Made by a program: the position numbers and the translations under genes. Positions 4,763-5,380 of a DNA stretch of 5,380 bases are shown in pieces. Source of the DNA: Acidobacteriota bacterium (lineage in GTDB: Bacteria; Acidobacteriota; Vicinamibacteria; Vicinamibacterales; UBA8438); assembly GCA_005778315.1 (NCBI GenBank), contig SXOW01000157.1, positions 1 to 5,380 of the forward strand, written 5' to 3'. Under the pieces are notes generated by a model. It did not search any database. It saw only the letters and a program-made list of their open reading frames with translations, and was not told the DNA's origin. Numbering within the stretch: the stretch's first letter is position 1; every line of letters begins with the position of its first letter.

Positions 4763-5380
4763 ACTCGACAACGCGCAGTCTGCTGTTCTGGATGGTTCTG
4801 GTGGGCGCCGTGGCGCTCATCTGGAGCATCTCGTCCCAGTTCCGCGCCAGCGAAACCCAGGTGGACTTCAGCGAGTTCATCCGTTGGGTGGACACTGGGG
4901 TGGTGGATCGGGTCGAACTGACTGGCAACGAGATCGTGGGCACCGCCTCGAGCGGCGAGCGGTTCTTTACCTACGCGCCGCCGCAGTATGAGGGGCTGGC
5001 CAACAAGTTGTTGGAGCGCGACATCGTTGTGGAGGCGAAATCCGCGACCCAGAGCCCGTGGGCGACGTTGCTCTACTCCTGGGCCCCCTTGCTGCTCATT
5101 ATCGGGTTTTGGGTCTTCTTCATGCGCCAAATGCAGAGTGGAGGCAACAAGGCCCTCTCGTTTGGCAAGAGCCGGGCCAAGCTGTCGTCCAGCACGCAGA
5201 AGAAGGTTACGTTCAAGGATGTGGCTGGGGTCGAGGAGGCCAAAGAGGAACTACAGGAGATCATCGATTTTCTGAGAGAGCCCCAGAAGTTCCAGAAACT
5301 CGGGGGACGGATTCCGAAGGGTGTCCTGTTGATGGGGGCCCCTGGCACCGGCAAGACCCTCCTGGCCCGCGCCGTCGCCG
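4759..5380 (+). CDS. ftsH: ATP-dependent zinc metalloprotease FtsH, N-terminal part (3' end outside window)
   Basis: FtsH is a membrane-anchored AAA+ protease that forms hexamers and degrades misfolded membrane proteins and some short-lived cytoplasmic regulators. The window holds 207 codons of an expected 600-650. The start is GTG at 4759, sharing GTGA with the tilS stop; GGGGG at 4746-4750 lies 8 bases upstream as a probable ribosome site. The N-terminus MNSTTRSLLFWMVLVGAVAL gives the first membrane segment at about 8-24. The periplasmic domain at about 28-100 includes VDFSEFIRWVDTGVVDRVEL, and the second membrane segment is at about 102-121 (LLYSWAPLLLIIGFWVFFMR). KVTFKDVAGVEEAKEEL (149-165) opens the AAA+ domain, followed by FLREPQKFQKLGGRIPKGVLL and the Walker A motif GAPGTGKT at 193-200. 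Walker B, the second region of homology and the HEXXH zinc site lie beyond the window. The 4-base overlap suggests translational coupling with tilS. Confidence 0.97.
   Translation, partial: MNSTTRSLLFWMVLVGAVALIWSISSQFRASETQVDFSEFIRWVDTGVVDRVELTGNEIVGTASSGERFFTYAPPQYEGLANKLLERDIVVEAKSATQSPWATLLYSWAPLLLIIGFWVFFMRQMQSGGNKALSFGKSRAKLSSSTQKKVTFKDVAGVEEAKEELQEIIDFLREPQKFQKLGGRIPKGVLLMGAPGTGKTLLARAVA

Noticed and set aside
1..5380. A novel defence, mobile or biosynthetic system
   Set aside because: Every long gene is a recognised housekeeping family; there are no integrases, transposases, direct-repeat arrays, attachment sites or unknown genes. The intact tRNA has no nearby integrase and I saw no repeated copy of its 3' end.

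Overview
This is a GC-rich stretch of bacterial chromosome, all coded on the + strand, and it carries ordinary housekeeping genes. The likely source is an Acidobacteriota member, possibly class Vicinamibacteria. The main clue is a short palindromic element between fabH and queA; read on the - strand it gives the peptide VAQAFRPA, a string I associate from memory with dispersed intergenic repeats in that group. This is recall, not a search, so the assignment is tentative.

Layout: (1) 1-678, the 3' two-thirds of ruvB, the Holliday-junction branch-migration motor, cut by the left edge. (2) about 740-1768, fabH, the ketoacyl-ACP synthase III that starts fatty-acid synthesis. (3) 1769-1884, a spacer with the palindromic repeat. 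(4) about 1885-2931, queA, a queuosine tRNA-modification enzyme. (5) 2932-3066, a leader region with a good extended -10 promoter and two hairpins. (6) 3067-3143, a complete tRNA gene with anticodon CAT and an encoded CCA end. (7) 3144-3325, a spacer with a long imperfect hairpin. (8) about 3326-4762, tilS, the tRNA-Ile lysidine synthetase. (9) 4759-5380, the 5' part of ftsH, the membrane AAA+ protease, overlapping tilS by 4 bases and cut by the right edge.

Two known gene neighbourhoods meet here. One is ruvB-queA, here with fabH inserted. The other is tilS-ftsH, tightly coupled as in many bacteria. The tRNA gene sits at the junction. Three consecutive elements concern tRNA: QueA modifies GUN anticodons, the tRNA reads CAT, and TilS converts the C34 of a CAT-anticodon tRNA to lysidine so that it reads AUA as isoleucine. 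If the tRNA here is the Ile2 species, enzyme and substrate genes are adjacent and possibly co-transcribed; if it is elongator tRNA-Met, the adjacency is less meaningful. The sequence alone does not settle this.

I see no mobile element, CRISPR array, defence system or unknown gene family. No gap between genes exceeds about 185 bases. The items worth a second look are the tRNA/tilS pairing, the hairpins around the tRNA, the dispersed repeat and the uncertain starts of fabH, queA and tilS.
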